Origin: Sulfurimonas sp.
GTDB lineage: Bacteria; Campylobacterota; Campylobacteria; Campylobacterales; Sulfurimonadaceae
Direction: 5' to 3'
Assembly: GCA_012963655.1 (NCBI GenBank)
Contig: DTVI01000382.1
Coordinates: 1 to 17,361 of the forward strand
Length of the DNA stretch: 17,361 nt
The notes below the pieces were generated by a model that ran no database searches, had not been told where the DNA came from, and was given only the letters and a program-made list of their open reading frames with translations. The first letter of the stretch is position 1; each line of letters opens with the position of its first letter. Position numbers and translations under genes: made by a program. Of this stretch, positions 1-6,573 are shown one piece after another.

Positions 1-256
1 ATCTATTTAGGGACCGTTTAGGTAAAAAGCCCTTATAGGAAGAAAAGTGTATATCTTTTTTTTGAAGATAAAAATACAAGTCACCAAAGCCACAACCTGC
101 GTCTATAAGAGAATAATTTTCTTCTTTAATATATGATAGAAGCACCTCAAAGCGTATTTCTTGAGAGTACAGAGAGTTCCAGTGCACGCCCTTAGAACTT
201 TCCCCATACTTTTTAATAGCTTTTGTGTAAAAATTTTCATTATCTATTCTTGACAT
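1..256 (-). CDS. SAM-dependent methyltransferase, N-terminal part (cut by window edge)
   Basis: The minus strand opens at an ATG (254-256) and stays open for 85 codons to the window edge, so the 3' end is missing. The N-terminus starts MSRIDNENFYTKAIKKYG. Residues about 50-62 read SLIDAGCGFGDLY, the classical glycine-rich motif I that binds S-adenosylmethionine in class I methyltransferases. An AGAGG lies 11 bases before the ATG. After the motif the protein runs HFSSYKGFLPKRSLNR, where most relatives would have an acidic motif II (YIGID-like). This could mean a deletion or frameshift near the edge, so the gene may be damaged. The substrate cannot be told. The gene is divergent from the coiled-coil gene at 404. 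Confidence 0.7.
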   Translation of the reverse strand, partial: MSRIDNENFYTKAIKKYGESSKGVHWNSLYSQEIRFEVLLSYIKEENYSLIDAGCGFGDLYFYLQKKDIHFSSYKGFLPKRSLNR

Positions 257-327
257 ATGAAAGTATACCTCTATTCAAATTATGTTTTTATATCTTTAGC
301 ACAATTCCTTTTCTCTTTCCTTTATCT

Positions 328-398
328 ATGATATAAAATAACATAAAAGCATTTAAGCTCACATGATTATGATATAATTTCACATAAAAACATTGAGG
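328..398 (+). repeat. Imperfect direct duplication of a promoter-like 30-mer
   Basis: Two copies of a 30-base unit sit at 328-357 and 369-398, 41 bases apart, with 24 of 30 positions identical by eye. Both begin ATGATATAA and contain ACATAAAA. The second contains a TATAAT at 373-378 and runs into the ribosome-binding GAGG just before the ATG at 404. The first has the related TATAAA. This looks like a promoter/leader duplication. Confidence 0.55.
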
Positions 399-403
399 TT
401 CAT

Positions 404-1294
404 ATGATTACGGTTACCACAACACAAAAGGAAATCATACTTAAGTACTTCAAGTATGAGCTTTCTCTTCTTTCTCAATATGAAACACTTATGGTGAATA
501 AAACTGATAAGGATTTTAAGTATTTTATTTTTAAAAACTTTATCTTTTCAGCAGCAGGTATGGTGAACGATATTGATGAAAAGCTTTATAAAAAAAAGCT
601 TCTTGCACCTTTTAAAGTTATAAAAAGTCTTGATAACTCGTATACAGAATTTAAGATAAGAAGTAAACAGGTCATGTCCCTTTATTTTACTGAATTCTTA
701 CTATGGCAAGATGATTATGTCTCTCAAACGAAGCGGTATGAGAATTTAAAAGCAGAAATTCAAATACTTATGAGAAGGGATATCGCACTTTCCTCCAAAT
801 TAAAAGTACTTGCTAAAAAGATGCCTCTACTTATCCAGAAAAAAGTATATGAAAACGAACTTGAAGAAATGCAAAAACAGATAAAGAGGTTTCGAAGTGA
901 GCAGGTAGATGCCATACATTATCTAGGTCAAAAACGTTATGAACTTGAAATTGTATACGAACTCTTATCTAATTTTGAAGAGGCACATAAGCAATTATTT
1001 GTAGACTATTTTATTCGTGTTAAACATAGCCTTGATACCAGATATAATAACTCATTAGACTATTTCGGCTTTAAATTTAATTTAAAACTTTTTAAAGATG
1101 CGATTAAGTCACCAGCGGTTCAAAAATTCAAACTACGTTCCAATATACAAGGAAAATTTTCTTTATGTAAATATGTGCAGTATTACTTAAAAAATATTAG
1201 TCCAGACGAGATTTTTAATGAAGAAAAGAAACAATATTTATCGGCAGCTAAACGTTACTGTAAAAACCAAATGGAAAAAGAATTACTCTTTTAA
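404..1294 (+). CDS. Hypothetical coiled-coil protein
   Basis: I do not recognise this 296-residue protein. It has no signal peptide or clear membrane segment and is rich in Lys, Leu, Glu and Phe/Tyr. Residues about 105-200 are strongly helical with heptad-like charged/leucine spacing (ELEEMQKQIKRF near 152-163), so a coiled coil is likely. The N-terminal 100 residues are mixed helical, and the last 90 are basic and rich in aromatic residues. No catalytic or metal-binding motif is visible. GAGG five bases before the ATG and a TATAAT at 373-378 support expression and this start. It stands alone between a divergent methyltransferase and a region of decayed genes on the other strand. Confidence 0.75.
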   Translation: MITVTTTQKEIILKYFKYELSLLSQYETLMVNKTDKDFKYFIFKNFIFSAAGMVNDIDEKLYKKKLLAPFKVIKSLDNSYTEFKIRSKQVMSLYFTEFLLWQDDYVSQTKRYENLKAEIQILMRRDIALSSKLKVLAKKMPLLIQKKVYENELEEMQKQIKRFRSEQVDAIHYLGQKRYELEIVYELLSNFEEAHKQLFVDYFIRVKHSLDTRYNNSLDYFGFKFNLKLFKDAIKSPAVQKFKLRSNIQGKFSLCKYVQYYLKNISPDEIFNEEKKQYLSAAKRYCKNQMEKELLF

Positions 1295-1553
1295 ACCTGT
1301 GCTTAAATATAAAATTCTTCGCCTTTGTACTATCATACATTTCAAAAACTACATCCGTTCTAAAATCTTTTGTATTTGTCCTTTATGAAGTTTATTGTGT
1401 ACCCCTATAAAAGAATGCCAGTCAATATTTCTAAAAAAAACAAACCAAGGATGCTCTTTTGTCATTATAGAAACTTACTTTGAGTTTTTCTTTATCATTC
1501 GTGAATATCCGTTTCAAGGGTTTAACTAAGGCTGTTCCCAAGACTCTTTCTAT
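1295..1553. other. Stretch without an intact gene, probably decayed
   Basis: No intact gene is visible here. On the minus strand the frame that carries the TetR tail continues open down to 1431. A different minus frame then reads about 29 residues, RNIDWHSFIGVHNKLHKGQI and on, to a TAG near 1358. The change of frame and the lack of a start suggest a further relic, but I cannot name the family. No terminator follows the gene that ends at 1294. Confidence 0.35.
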
Positions 1554-1797
1554 CTTCTTTTCTTGGCTTAAAAGATAGTTTTTAAGATTCAATGTGGCGT
1601 TTTGATAAGACTCTTGTGAAACAATACCCTTACCAAGAGAAATGTTTCCCCAGATACTAGCAATGGTGATACATTGAGCCTTTCGTAACATTTGAAAATT
1701 TTAAGATTATATCTATGGAGACACCCTGAAACCCATGTTTATAAATCTCTTCCAATCCTGCATTAAGGAGTTTATCTCTAGTTTTAGGCTTACTCAT
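1554..1797 (-). pseudogene. TetR/AcrR-family regulator, internally deleted relic
   Basis: From an ATG at 1797 the minus strand encodes 46 residues ending at a TAG (1657-1659). They form a canonical TetR DNA-binding head: MSKPKTRDKLLNAGLEEIYK, then GFQGVSIDIIL and the recognition-helix signature NVTKGSMYHH (residues 36-45). Intact family members continue for about 140 more residues. Here the next sequence, one frame over (1554-1664), reads IASIWGNISLGKG...NLKNYLLSQEKK. That resembles the last helices of TetR proteins (SIWGAISL...NLKDYL). So the head is joined almost directly to the tail, with about 100 residues lost and a frameshift at the joint. The head assignment is firm. The tail assignment is inferred from remembered family sequences. 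Confidence 0.75.
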
Positions 1798-1870
1798 GCA
1801 GGGTGTTCCAATCTATATCTACTTTAGATATTGGTTTCAGTAACTATATTAGTCTACTTAAAGCTACATA

Positions 1871-2027
1871 TCATTTTTTTACTTGGCTATTTAATTTTAA
1901 TTCCGCTTCTATAGGACGGTTTTTTACTCTTCCTTCAGTAGTTTTATTATCAACCACAGGATTAGCTTCACCCTTTGGTGTGTTTGGACACTTGATCTAC
2001 GCACATATATCCATTATAATTTTTATT
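1871..2027 (-). pseudogene. OmpA-family outer membrane protein, internally deleted relic
   Basis: The minus strand at 1871-1993 reads KCPNTPKG, then GEANPVVDNKTTEGRVKNR-PIEAELKLNSQVKK, then TGA. KCPNTPKG is the hallmark of the type-3 thrombospondin (calcium-binding) repeats that precede the OmpA domain. ANP..DNKT.EGR.KNR..EAEL is the conserved end of OmpA peptidoglycan-binding domains. In intact proteins about 80-100 residues separate the two; here they share a glycine codon. Upstream, after one extra base, 1994-2027 can be read NKNYNGYMCVD, a degraded D.DGDG..D repeat. There is no start codon or further N-terminal part. It lies directly upstream of the TetR relic on the same strand. Confidence 0.7.
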
Positions 2028-2077
2028 CACGCACTAAAATGATTTTTTCCTAAAATATTCATCAAAAAAAGCTACTT

Positions 2078-2980
2078 ATGATAAAATACCATATGATTAG
2101 AAACTTATCTCCCATACAACTAGGCGGAAGCCTTTATATCCCGGCTACACATAAGAATGTATTTACTATTTGTAATGAAGACAAATATCCTCAATTGCGC
2201 TCATGTATTATTGATACAGAAGATGCAATTGATGAAGAAGATTTAGGTGTGGCCATCCAAAACATATCTTCTATGCTTGAAGTTTATGAGCCATCGTCCT
2301 TATGTGTTTTTATACGTCCTCGCAATCCTCAGGTCTTAAAGGAACTTTTAAAAATACCTAATATTTGGCTTATTGATGGATTTTCCTTACCAAAATTTTC
2401 TACAGAAGTAATGAAAGAATATGCACAAATCTTAGCCCTTTGTGGAAAAGAGTTTTACATCATGCCTGTTCTAGAAAATTTAGATATTTTTTCTAAAGAA
2501 AAACTTGAAGATATTCGTTCTTTTTTACTTAGCTCTCATCTTCATGTCTTAAGCCTTCGTCTTGGGGGTGAGGATATAATGAATTATCTTGGCTTAAAGC
2601 GTAAATGCGAAGATAATATATACGAATTGGTAGGACCTTCTCGTGTTATAGCAGATGTATTAAATACTTTTAAACCCTTTGGCTTTAGTATTTCTGCAAC
2701 TGTCTTTAACTGTATTCATCAAACCGAGCTTTATAGTAAAAATGTCCAAGAAGATTTGAATCAAGGGCTTATAGGTAAAACTATTATTCATCCCAATCAA
2801 ATAGAACCCATAAACCAAGCCTATAAGGTTTCTCAAGAAGACTATGAAATGGCAAAAAAAATGCTTGATACTAAGACAGGTGCTATCACTGTGCGAAATG
2901 GGCAAATGGGAGAAAAATTTGCTCACAGTGCTTGGGCAGAGATAATATTACAGCGTTATAAATATTTTGGAATAAAATAA
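2078..2980 (+). CDS. HpcH/HpaI aldolase / citrate lyase beta-like (CitE-like) protein
   Basis: A 300-residue TIM-barrel lyase-like protein that probably acts in the cytoplasm on a CoA thioester or small organic acid. Family marks in order: an acidic strand end IIDTEDAI (44-51), RPRN (80-83) where CitE proteins have the substrate-binding VRIN-type arginine, LPK (104-106), MPVLEN (129-134) with the metal-ligand glutamate, LRLGGEDI (160-167) with the second acidic ligand, and GKTIIHPNQIEPINQAY (233-249), typical of the family end. It is close to the subgroup found beside tellurium-resistance-type clusters, but no ter genes are here, so its substrate is unknown. No good ribosome-binding site precedes either ATG; codon 6 (2093) is an alternative start. 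It appears monocistronic. Confidence 0.8.
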   Translation: MIKYHMIRNLSPIQLGGSLYIPATHKNVFTICNEDKYPQLRSCIIDTEDAIDEEDLGVAIQNISSMLEVYEPSSLCVFIRPRNPQVLKELLKIPNIWLIDGFSLPKFSTEVMKEYAQILALCGKEFYIMPVLENLDIFSKEKLEDIRSFLLSSHLHVLSLRLGGEDIMNYLGLKRKCEDNIYELVGPSRVIADVLNTFKPFGFSISATVFNCIHQTELYSKNVQEDLNQGLIGKTIIHPNQIEPINQAYKVSQEDYEMAKKMLDTKTGAITVRNGQMGEKFAHSAWAEIILQRYKYFGIK

Positions 2981-3103
2981 TTCTGCTTATATAAAGAAGA
3001 AATATAACTTTAAGATAAATATTACTTAGCAACTTATTTTTCAATCACTTTTAAAGACAATATGATGTACTTTTATAAACTAGTTAGTAGATAAAGGATT
3101 CAA

Positions 3104-3610
3104 ATGAAAAGTCTTATTATACTTTTATTTCTCAGTCTACCTCTTTTTGCTCTTGAAGATAAACAGGTCTTAATACATTCAATAAGTCAACATGCCATTA
3201 CAATAGGTACAGGTGAAAATAAGGTATATATCTTTGTTGATCCCCTTTGCCCAATGTCACAAACCTTTATACAAGAAATTTTCATACGTCAAGACCTTCA
3301 AAAAACAAGCACATATTATATATTTTTATATCAGCTTCCTCGTTTTTCTTCTGACTTTTTGATTTCACATATATACCAGTCTAAAGACCCATTTTATGCC
3401 TTCGAAGACATTATACTTTTTGAAGAATATGATATAACTGAGGAACCCATAAAGCAAAGCACTCTAAAAATTATCCAAGATATAAAAACAGTAGGGAAGA
3501 AAATGCAGATTACTACTAGTCCATACATCCTTAGTTTTGACAAAGCATCCCATTACTATCGTAGTTCAAAAGGCTCTGCACCTTCTACACAAGAAAATGT
3601 CTTTGATTAA
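3104..3610 (+). CDS. Periplasmic thioredoxin-fold protein (DsbC/DsbG-like), single cysteine
   Basis: 168 residues. The N-terminus MKSLIILLFLSLPLFA is a cleavable signal peptide, with cleavage likely after Ala16. The mature part has the thioredoxin pattern: strand YIFVDPLCPMSQTF (42-55), which corresponds to the CxxC active site of DsbC/DsbG/DsbA-like proteins but keeps only the first cysteine (CPMS, Cys49), and a TTSPYIL segment (137-143) whose Pro140 matches the cis-proline loop. Cys49 is the only cysteine in the protein. A one-cysteine site fits a reductase, glutathione-like or binding role rather than classical disulfide exchange, but this is inference. AAAGGA lies five bases before the ATG. 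It is followed after 42 bases by the AMMECR1 gene, which has its own promoter. Confidence 0.7.
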   Translation: MKSLIILLFLSLPLFALEDKQVLIHSISQHAITIGTGENKVYIFVDPLCPMSQTFIQEIFIRQDLQKTSTYYIFLYQLPRFSSDFLISHIYQSKDPFYAFEDIILFEEYDITEEPIKQSTLKIIQDIKTVGKKMQITTSPYILSFDKASHYYRSSKGSAPSTQENVFD

Positions 3611-3617
3611 GTTACGC

Positions 3618-3623
3618 TATAAT
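3618..3623 (+). promoter_or_regulatory. -10 box TATAAT for the AMMECR1/radical-SAM pair
   Basis: A perfect TATAAT sits 29 bases before the GTG at 3653, in the 42-base gap after the thioredoxin-fold gene. AAGGG (about 3639-3643) precedes the GTG by eight to nine bases and decides this start, because an ATG is absent and the earlier in-frame codons hit a stop. Confidence 0.5.
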
Positions 3624-3652
3624 ATTTGAAACAAGATTAAAGGGTGGTATAG

Positions 3653-4207
3653 GTGTCTCAGTCATTACTTTTAAAGATTGCACGAGAGTCCATAACAGAA
3701 GTTTTTGAAGCAAAAAATATCATTAATAGGGAACAGCTCTTAAAAGACTACCCCATCTTAAATCAGCCCTTAGCTGTCTTTGTTTCCATTTATATAAATG
3801 ACGAGCTTCGTGGGCGTAGTGGGCGTGTAGAGGCTAAGACATCTTTACTTGAAGAGATAATCTACCATGCTAAGACAGCTGCTTTTGAAAACAATCCTTT
3901 AAAGGTTTCACAATACTTACATGCAAAGATTGAACTATCCTTATTAACGCCTCTTAGTCAAATTGTCTATTGCAATATACCTGACTTACTTTCTAAGATT
4001 AAAAACAGTAGAGATGGTTTATATATTTGTTTAGATACTAAAAGCGCTACCTTATTACCATCTTCTTGGACTGATTTTCCCCATACACAGGACTTCGTAA
4101 GCCATCTTCTACATAAGGCTAACCTTATAGAATCAGACCTTCATGGGCGTGCAAAGATATATACATTTGAGATTGAAAGTAGTCATGATGAACCTATACT
4201 CAACTAA
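3653..4207 (+). CDS. amrA: AMMECR1-domain protein (AmmeMemoRadiSam system protein A)
   Basis: 184 residues covering a whole AMMECR1 domain. Recognisable pieces are AVFVSIYINDELRGRSGRVE (41-60), the family's ..FV.L...G.LRG.IG... strand-turn, and EIIYHAKTAAFENNP (67-82), matching the conserved ...A..AAF.DPRF helix. ELSLLTPL (93-100) matches the conserved ISVLSPL strand. The usual ...RGC(I)G is RGRSG here, so the typical cysteine is missing. It starts at GTG. Its last 23 bases overlap the radical-SAM gene, which points to translational coupling. The molecular role of the AmmeMemoRadiSam trio is not settled. Confidence 0.85.
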   Translation: MSQSLLLKIARESITEVFEAKNIINREQLLKDYPILNQPLAVFVSIYINDELRGRSGRVEAKTSLLEEIIYHAKTAAFENNPLKVSQYLHAKIELSLLTPLSQIVYCNIPDLLSKIKNSRDGLYICLDTKSATLLPSSWTDFPHTQDFVSHLLHKANLIESDLHGRAKIYTFEIESSHDEPILN

Positions 4208-5198
4208 GCCCATAAAATATTTTGAAAAGCATCAAGACCATATTACCTGTCTAATTTGCCAACATTTTTGTGAACTTCATGAAGGGCAATTAGGACTATG
4301 TTCTAACCAAAAAAATATCAATTCAGACCTAATTGGCGTAAGTAGAAATAAACCCTCCGCTATCAGTATAGACTATATAGAAAATCGTCCCTTCTTACAC
4401 TTTATGCCGGGGTCTTCAGTCTTATGTATAGGAACCGTGGGATGTAATATGCGCTGTCCCTCATGCCAAAATTATAAAATTTCACAAGACTTTGCTGCTG
4501 TACAGCCCCTCTCCTTATCTCCTATAGAAATAGTAAAACTCGCGCTAGATCAAAACATCAAAATCATCTCCTTTGGATATAACGAACCCATTATTTATTA
4601 CCCTTTTGCAAAAGAGATAGGTTTAATTGCAAAAGACAAGGGAATTAAATGTGTGATGCAAACCAGTGGCTTTATGTCTGAGGCCATAGCTTATGATATG
4701 AGTTCATGGCTAGACGCAGTACATGTTGATCTTAAATCCTTTAATGCACCTTATTATAAAAACGTCTTAGGTGCAGACCTACTTTCTATTAAAGAAAATC
4801 TAAAAATCTTAGCTCACGGGGATATATGGCTAGAAATTTCTACCTTAGTAATAGATGGGATTAATGACTCAGATGAAGAATTAGCAGAAATTGCCTATTT
4901 TATAGATGCGGAACTTGGTTCGCATATTCCTTGGCATTTATCTGCATTTGAGCCAGACAACCTCATGAAAGAGCACCCATCAACGTCTACACAGAGTCTT
5001 TTAAATGCTTATGAGATCTCTAAAAAGCAAGGTCTATATCATGTTTATTTTGGGAATGTACCTTTTTTAAATGAAACACGTTGTCCCTCATGTAACGCAC
5101 TATTATTGCAAAGAAGAAATGAAGAAATCTTTGAGAACAACATCATTAATGCAAGCTGTCCTAAGTGCTCACGCGGGGTTGAGGGCGTGTATAGTTAA
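4185..5198 (+). CDS. amrS: AmmeMemoRadiSam system radical SAM enzyme
   Basis: With the start at 4185 the protein has 337 residues. The radical-SAM cluster motif is CNMRCPSC (Cys87, Cys91, Cys94), in the family context GTVGCN.RCP.CQN. FGYNEPIIYY (130-139) is the SAM-contacting strand, and VHVDLKSFN (179-187) and WHLSAFEPD (250-258) are typical of this pyruvate-formate-lyase-activase-like group. Two extra cysteine sets suggest bound metal: C22-x2-C25-x3-C29 with C39 near the N-terminus, and CPSC (300-303) plus CPKC (325-328) at the C-terminus. An open frame begins at 4143, but homologues begin near MMNLYSTKPIKYF, and ATG at 4185 or 4188 overlaps the upstream gene by about 20 bases. The third partner, Memo, is not encoded in the window. 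Confidence 0.9.
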   Translation: MMNLYSTKPIKYFEKHQDHITCLICQHFCELHEGQLGLCSNQKNINSDLIGVSRNKPSAISIDYIENRPFLHFMPGSSVLCIGTVGCNMRCPSCQNYKISQDFAAVQPLSLSPIEIVKLALDQNIKIISFGYNEPIIYYPFAKEIGLIAKDKGIKCVMQTSGFMSEAIAYDMSSWLDAVHVDLKSFNAPYYKNVLGADLLSIKENLKILAHGDIWLEISTLVIDGINDSDEELAEIAYFIDAELGSHIPWHLSAFEPDNLMKEHPSTSTQSLLNAYEISKKQGLYHVYFGNVPFLNETRCPSCNALLLQRRNEEIFENNIINASCPKCSRGVEGVYS

Positions 5199-6052
5199 AG
5201 CTTTTTACAAATAATATCGCCTACTTCTTTGCCTATAGACCTTGCCACTACATTACACTTTACCTTTAATAAGAAAAAGAGGTTATCTCTTTTAACATCA
5301 CTCAGACATTCATAATTCCCCATTCCCTTAGTGATGATAAGTTCGCTTTCATCAAAAAGTTTTTGAGAAGCAAGGTTAGCTCTATCATAAACAAAACCAG
5401 GGGTATTAACCCCTGAACTTATAAGAGAGCAAATCTCGCTAAATCCTGCTTCTTTGGCTTCATCAAAGGTAACATCATTAATAATGGCATTTCCTCTGGT
5501 CATGTAGGTAATTTTTATATGAGGGTATAAGGATAAAATAGTCTTTACATAAATGCGGTCAAAAATGTGTTCGCCAGCATTATCAGCAATATATAATAAA
5601 GAAGAAACCTCAGCTAACCTTTTTTCAAGTAAGGAAAAATCATTCACCGCGAAAGAAGTATCAAAAATTTTATCAAGTTCTTCACTTAAATCAAAGGCGT
5701 ATTCCGCGGCTAGGTCTATAACATTTCCAGCAACTGCAACTTTTGTAGCGGTTAGAAGAGGGGTTTGGGAAGATGTAATCTCTTTTTCTAAGAAGGGGAC
5801 AAACTCTTCTGCCTTAAGTGTTGAAAGTTTTTTCACCTCATCATATAAGTCTTTTTTACCTGCGAGCAAGGCCATCTTTTCATATACAGCCGCGGCTACC
5901 TCAGGAGGACTTTGTTTAAATGAAAAAGAAGGGGCCATTTCTTCAACTGCTTTAATAATCTCAGAACTTAACTTTTCATCTGCATTGATAGCCTGAGCTA
6001 CTCTTTTACTTTGAGTAACAATACATTCAACACAGGCCGGGTCTATGTTCAT
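5195..6052 (-). CDS. DUF89-family metal-dependent phosphatase (damage-control phosphatase-like)
   Basis: 285 residues of the DUF89/ARMT1-like fold, in the prokaryotic subgroup with an N-terminal cysteine pair (CVEC, 7-10). Conserved blocks: GNVIDLA (109-115), ADNAGEHIFDR (156-166), which carries the metal-binding Asp-Asn pair, RGNAIINDVT (186-195), ITKGMGNYE (240-248), and LLKVKCNVVA (261-270) near the end. Studied members hydrolyse phosphate from damaged or surplus phosphorylated metabolites with Mn, Co or Ni. It is the third gene of the purE operon: the upstream stop TAG is immediately followed by this ATG with no spacer. Its TAA interlocks with the convergent radical-SAM stop. A nucleotide or sugar-phosphate clean-up role beside purE is only suggested by position. 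Confidence 0.85.
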   Translation of the reverse strand: MNIDPACVECIVTQSKRVAQAINADEKLSSEIIKAVEEMAPSFSFKQSPPEVAAAVYEKMALLAGKKDLYDEVKKLSTLKAEEFVPFLEKEITSSQTPLLTATKVAVAGNVIDLAAEYAFDLSEELDKIFDTSFAVNDFSLLEKRLAEVSSLLYIADNAGEHIFDRIYVKTILSLYPHIKITYMTRGNAIINDVTFDEAKEAGFSEICSLISSGVNTPGFVYDRANLASQKLFDESELIITKGMGNYECLSDVKRDNLFFLLKVKCNVVARSIGKEVGDIICKKL

Positions 6053-6553
6053 CTAAACGTTAGTTTCCTTAACTGGGGCATTATCAGCATATTCATCTAT
6101 AACCTTTCCCCACATCAGTTTATACTTACGCTTCATAAACTCTACCTCATCTTGAGACAGATTTAGTTGTTTAGTAAGAGTGTCAATTGTATTTCTATCT
6201 TCTTCATATAATTCTTGTAAAGATGAAAGAGCTTCTTTTAGAAAAACATTCTCGCTTTTTACAGATTCAATTGTTTCATCTTTAGCATCAAGAACTTTTT
6301 CATGAAGATTAATGATCGTACCAATAGTCTTTTCAATAAAGTCAGGACCTATAGTAATACTATTTCCCGCCTCCGTTAATTCATGTATTTCTGTAGGAAC
6401 TATAGCCTGCATCCCATGAGAAGGATCAATATAAATTTTTCCACGTTCTTTTTTACACTCAAGTTTCCCTCTTTCCATTAAATCATCAATGGCGTCAGAT
6501 GTTAAACCTGTTAACTCCGAGTATTCTTGTATAGTGATCCAGTTATTACTCAT
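6053..6553 (-). CDS. HTH plus coiled-coil protein of the Campylobacterota purE operon (DUF3972-like)
   Basis: 166 residues. Residues 1-48 look like a small MerR/excisionase-type winged helix: WITIQEYSELTGLTSDAIDD followed by LMERGKLECKKERGKIYIDP. Residues about 70-150 are a long charged helix with heptads (FLKEALSSLQELYEEDRNTI), probably a coiled coil, ending KLMWGKVIDEYA. There is no signal peptide or membrane segment. The architecture fits a DUF3972-type conserved hypothetical protein known from Campylobacter and relatives; that name comes from memory and is unverified. AAGGG precedes the ATG by seven bases. The gene starts 20 bases after purE and ends directly against the DUF89 start. DNA binding is plausible but not shown. 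Confidence 0.75.
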   Translation of the reverse strand: MSNNWITIQEYSELTGLTSDAIDDLMERGKLECKKERGKIYIDPSHGMQAIVPTEIHELTEAGNSITIGPDFIEKTIGTIINLHEKVLDAKDETIESVKSENVFLKEALSSLQELYEEDRNTIDTLTKQLNLSQDEVEFMKRKYKLMWGKVIDEYADNAPVKETNV

Positions 6554-6573
6554 AATATCCCTTTATAAATGCA

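Noticed and set aside
1..30. Shared AAACGGTCC(C/T)TAAA between the left edge (minus) and 7375-7390 (plus), both able to read KRSLN
   Set aside because: Only about 14 of 16 bases agree with no extended flank. It could be a scrap of a repeat or chance in AT-rich DNA.
1803..2042. Plus-strand 79-codon GTG frame that looks like a small membrane protein
   Set aside because: It lies opposite the OmpA relic and the head of the TetR relic, has no ribosome-binding site, and its hydrophobicity is explained by the antisense of the acidic/polar OmpA tail.
4143..4184. Fourteen-codon N-terminal extension of the radical-SAM protein
   Set aside because: The extension MGVQRYIHLRLKVV lies within the AMMECR1 coding sequence and has no ribosome-binding site; homologues start near the ATG at 4185/4188.
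5553..5996. Plus-strand 147-codon frame, Ser/Ala-rich
   Set aside because: Antisense shadow of the DUF89 gene, which has clear family motifs, a start and operon context.
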